Part shown: one piece after another, positions 63,005 to 64,000 of the stretch
Position numbering within the stretch: position 1 is the first letter of the stretch
Layout: each line of letters begins with the position of its first letter
Assembly (NCBI GenBank): GCA_024734555.1
Contig: JANPWX010000028.1
Coordinates: 2,709,826-2,773,825 of the forward strand
Direction of reading: 5' to 3'
Length of the DNA stretch: 64,000 bases
Source of the DNA: Trochalopteron elliotii
Taxonomy: Eukaryota; Chordata; Aves; Passeriformes; Leiothrichidae
Made by a program: the position numbers and the translations under genes
The notes under the pieces: generated by a model
What the model was told of the DNA's origin: nothing
Databases searched by the model: none
The model's input: only the letters and a program-made list of their open reading frames with translations

Positions 63005-63456
63005 TTGATCCCTGTTAAATCCATTTTTATTGTCCACAAACACATTCGTTCTTGCAAGGCCCCAACTCGACCTGAAAAAGCACAGACATGTTGCAAAACA
63101 TAAAGACAACCAATCGTGCTCCTTTAAATTCCTCATTAGATATGGATTTTTTTTTTTTTAAAAAACTAATTATCAGCAGACATCTGCTTTGTTTTTATTT
63201 TCTTTCTGACTGTAAGCAGCAAAGAAACAGTTACAGCACAAACCAGAACGTTTTATTCAGTATCCTCAAGCTGGCGAACATTAAATAAAGAAACGATTTA
63301 ACCGCTAACCGGGCTCCCTACAATGTTGCAGCCTTTCAGGAACCTTCGGTAGGTTATCGATCCGCTAGTGAATTACCTCCAGTTCAGCCATAGGTTGCAG
63401 GCATCACCATCCATCGCTCGTCCTCGCGGTGACAACACTCCTCTTGCCCATCGCTC
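63005..63456 (-). ncRNA. Candidate small spliced minus-strand transcript beside the right-hand CpG island
   Basis: On the minus strand, 63456-63377 is bounded by an upstream TTCCAG acceptor and a GTAATT donor at 63376. The next acceptor, TGCTTTTTCAG ending at 63072, follows a 305-base intron with a good pyrimidine tract. The second exon contains AATAAA at 63031-63026, so a transcript could end near 63005. The frame stays open across the junction, with about 37 codons from an ATG, but I recognise no protein and do not claim coding. It would run away from the CpG island, as promoter-divergent non-coding RNAs do. Splice motifs alone can arise by chance. Confidence 0.25.
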
Positions 63457-63579
63457 CTGGAAGGCAGAAGATTCGTCAGCCCCGCATGTCTGATCTGGTT
63501 GGCGGCAAGAGCAATGAATAAAATCGTTATCACCTGTCGGGGTTTGTTCGGTTGCTTTTGTTTGTTTGGGTTTGTTTTG

Positions 63580-64000
63580 GTTTTTTAAAGGGACTTCTCA
63601 AAGCGAGCGCCCTGCGAGTCCTTCACGCCCCAGGGGGAGCAGCCTGGGTAGCCCCCCGAACAAGGGAGAAAGGCGCCTTTCTAGCTGTTGGAGCTGCCTG
63701 GGATTTCCTCCCGCTCCAGACCCACGGCAGGAACCCGGGCACGATGTTGCAAGAATAAGAACCAGCAACGCGTGACACTGTGGCACTTACGCGCAGATGC
63801 CAAAGCCCCTGGCAGCGCCCCCAGGTCCCTGGCTGGCTCCGAGGGAGCGGGCTGGGCTACGGGGGAGCCGCGGCGAGCAGGGCGTGTGGAAGTGCCGGCC
63901 CTCCCCAGCGGGGCCGCGCTCCCCGGGGGCATTTTGGCTTCGCTCGCTTCCCATTCTTACGACGCTGGAACTCGGGAACTTCCAGCGCCGCCGCCGCCGC
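63580..64000. promoter_or_regulatory. CpG island at right edge, possible promoter of the next gene (PHIP by synteny)
   Basis: GC and CpG content rise sharply from about 63580 and stay high to the window edge, which ends in CCG repeats as in many 5' UTRs. In human the gene 3' of HMGN3 and in the same orientation is PHIP, so a + strand PHIP promoter would be expected here. No start codon or coding exon of PHIP is visible, so the assignment is inferred from known gene order only. Confidence 0.55.
63963..63987. repeat. Inverted repeat in CpG island (8-base arms, 9-base spacer)
   Basis: CGCTGGAA at 63963-63970 is exactly complementary to TTCCAGCG at 63980-63987. It lies just before the CCG repeats at the window edge. 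It could be a dimer-binding site or an RNA hairpin if transcribed. Confidence 0.8.

Overview
This is a 64 kb window of vertebrate nuclear DNA, most likely from a bird. It is AT-rich with low gene density. Its interspersed repeats are CR1 LINE fragments, several ending in the 3' octamer repeat (ATTCTATG/ATTCTGTG) typical of sauropsid CR1, plus one short LTR. I saw no Alu, B1 or L1 mammalian repeats. There are no bacterial features: no operons, CRISPR arrays or long uninterrupted genes. Nearly all open frames are chance frames in non-coding DNA.

The one gene I can identify is HMGN3, a nucleosome-binding high-mobility-group N protein, on the + strand. Five coding exons can be placed to the base: 39775-39825, 43901-43930, 44574-44621, 46896-47009 and 47517-47555. 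They encode 93 residues ending in TGA. The missing first five codons (the family's short exon 1) are not visible. They most likely lie in or beside the 374-base run of N at 25819-26192, which sits inside a CpG island with a GC box and a CCAAT box. The 3' UTR has a proximal poly(A) signal at 47981 and a distal double signal at 48807-48816. Exon 5 contains an internal donor that would give the truncated HMGN3b-type isoform.

Layout: 1-25490 is intergenic, with CR1 relics and simple repeats. 25490-26420 is the HMGN3 CpG island and assembly gap. 26420-39774 is the large first intron. 39775-48835 holds the body of HMGN3, with a probable sense-strand solo LTR in intron 2. 48836-63000 is intergenic, with a roughly 790 bp CR1 copy and two adjacent microsatellites. 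63580-64000 is a second CpG island running off the right edge. In human, the gene lying 3' of HMGN3 in the same orientation is PHIP, so this island may be the PHIP promoter; no PHIP codons are in the window. A candidate small spliced minus-strand transcript lies next to this island.

I found no new multi-gene system. The best second-look items are the GC-AG intron 2 of HMGN3, whose donor abuts a (TA)n microsatellite; the sense LTR poly(A) signal inside that intron; the conserved-looking isoform switch in exon 5; and the possible antisense transcript at the right-hand CpG island.
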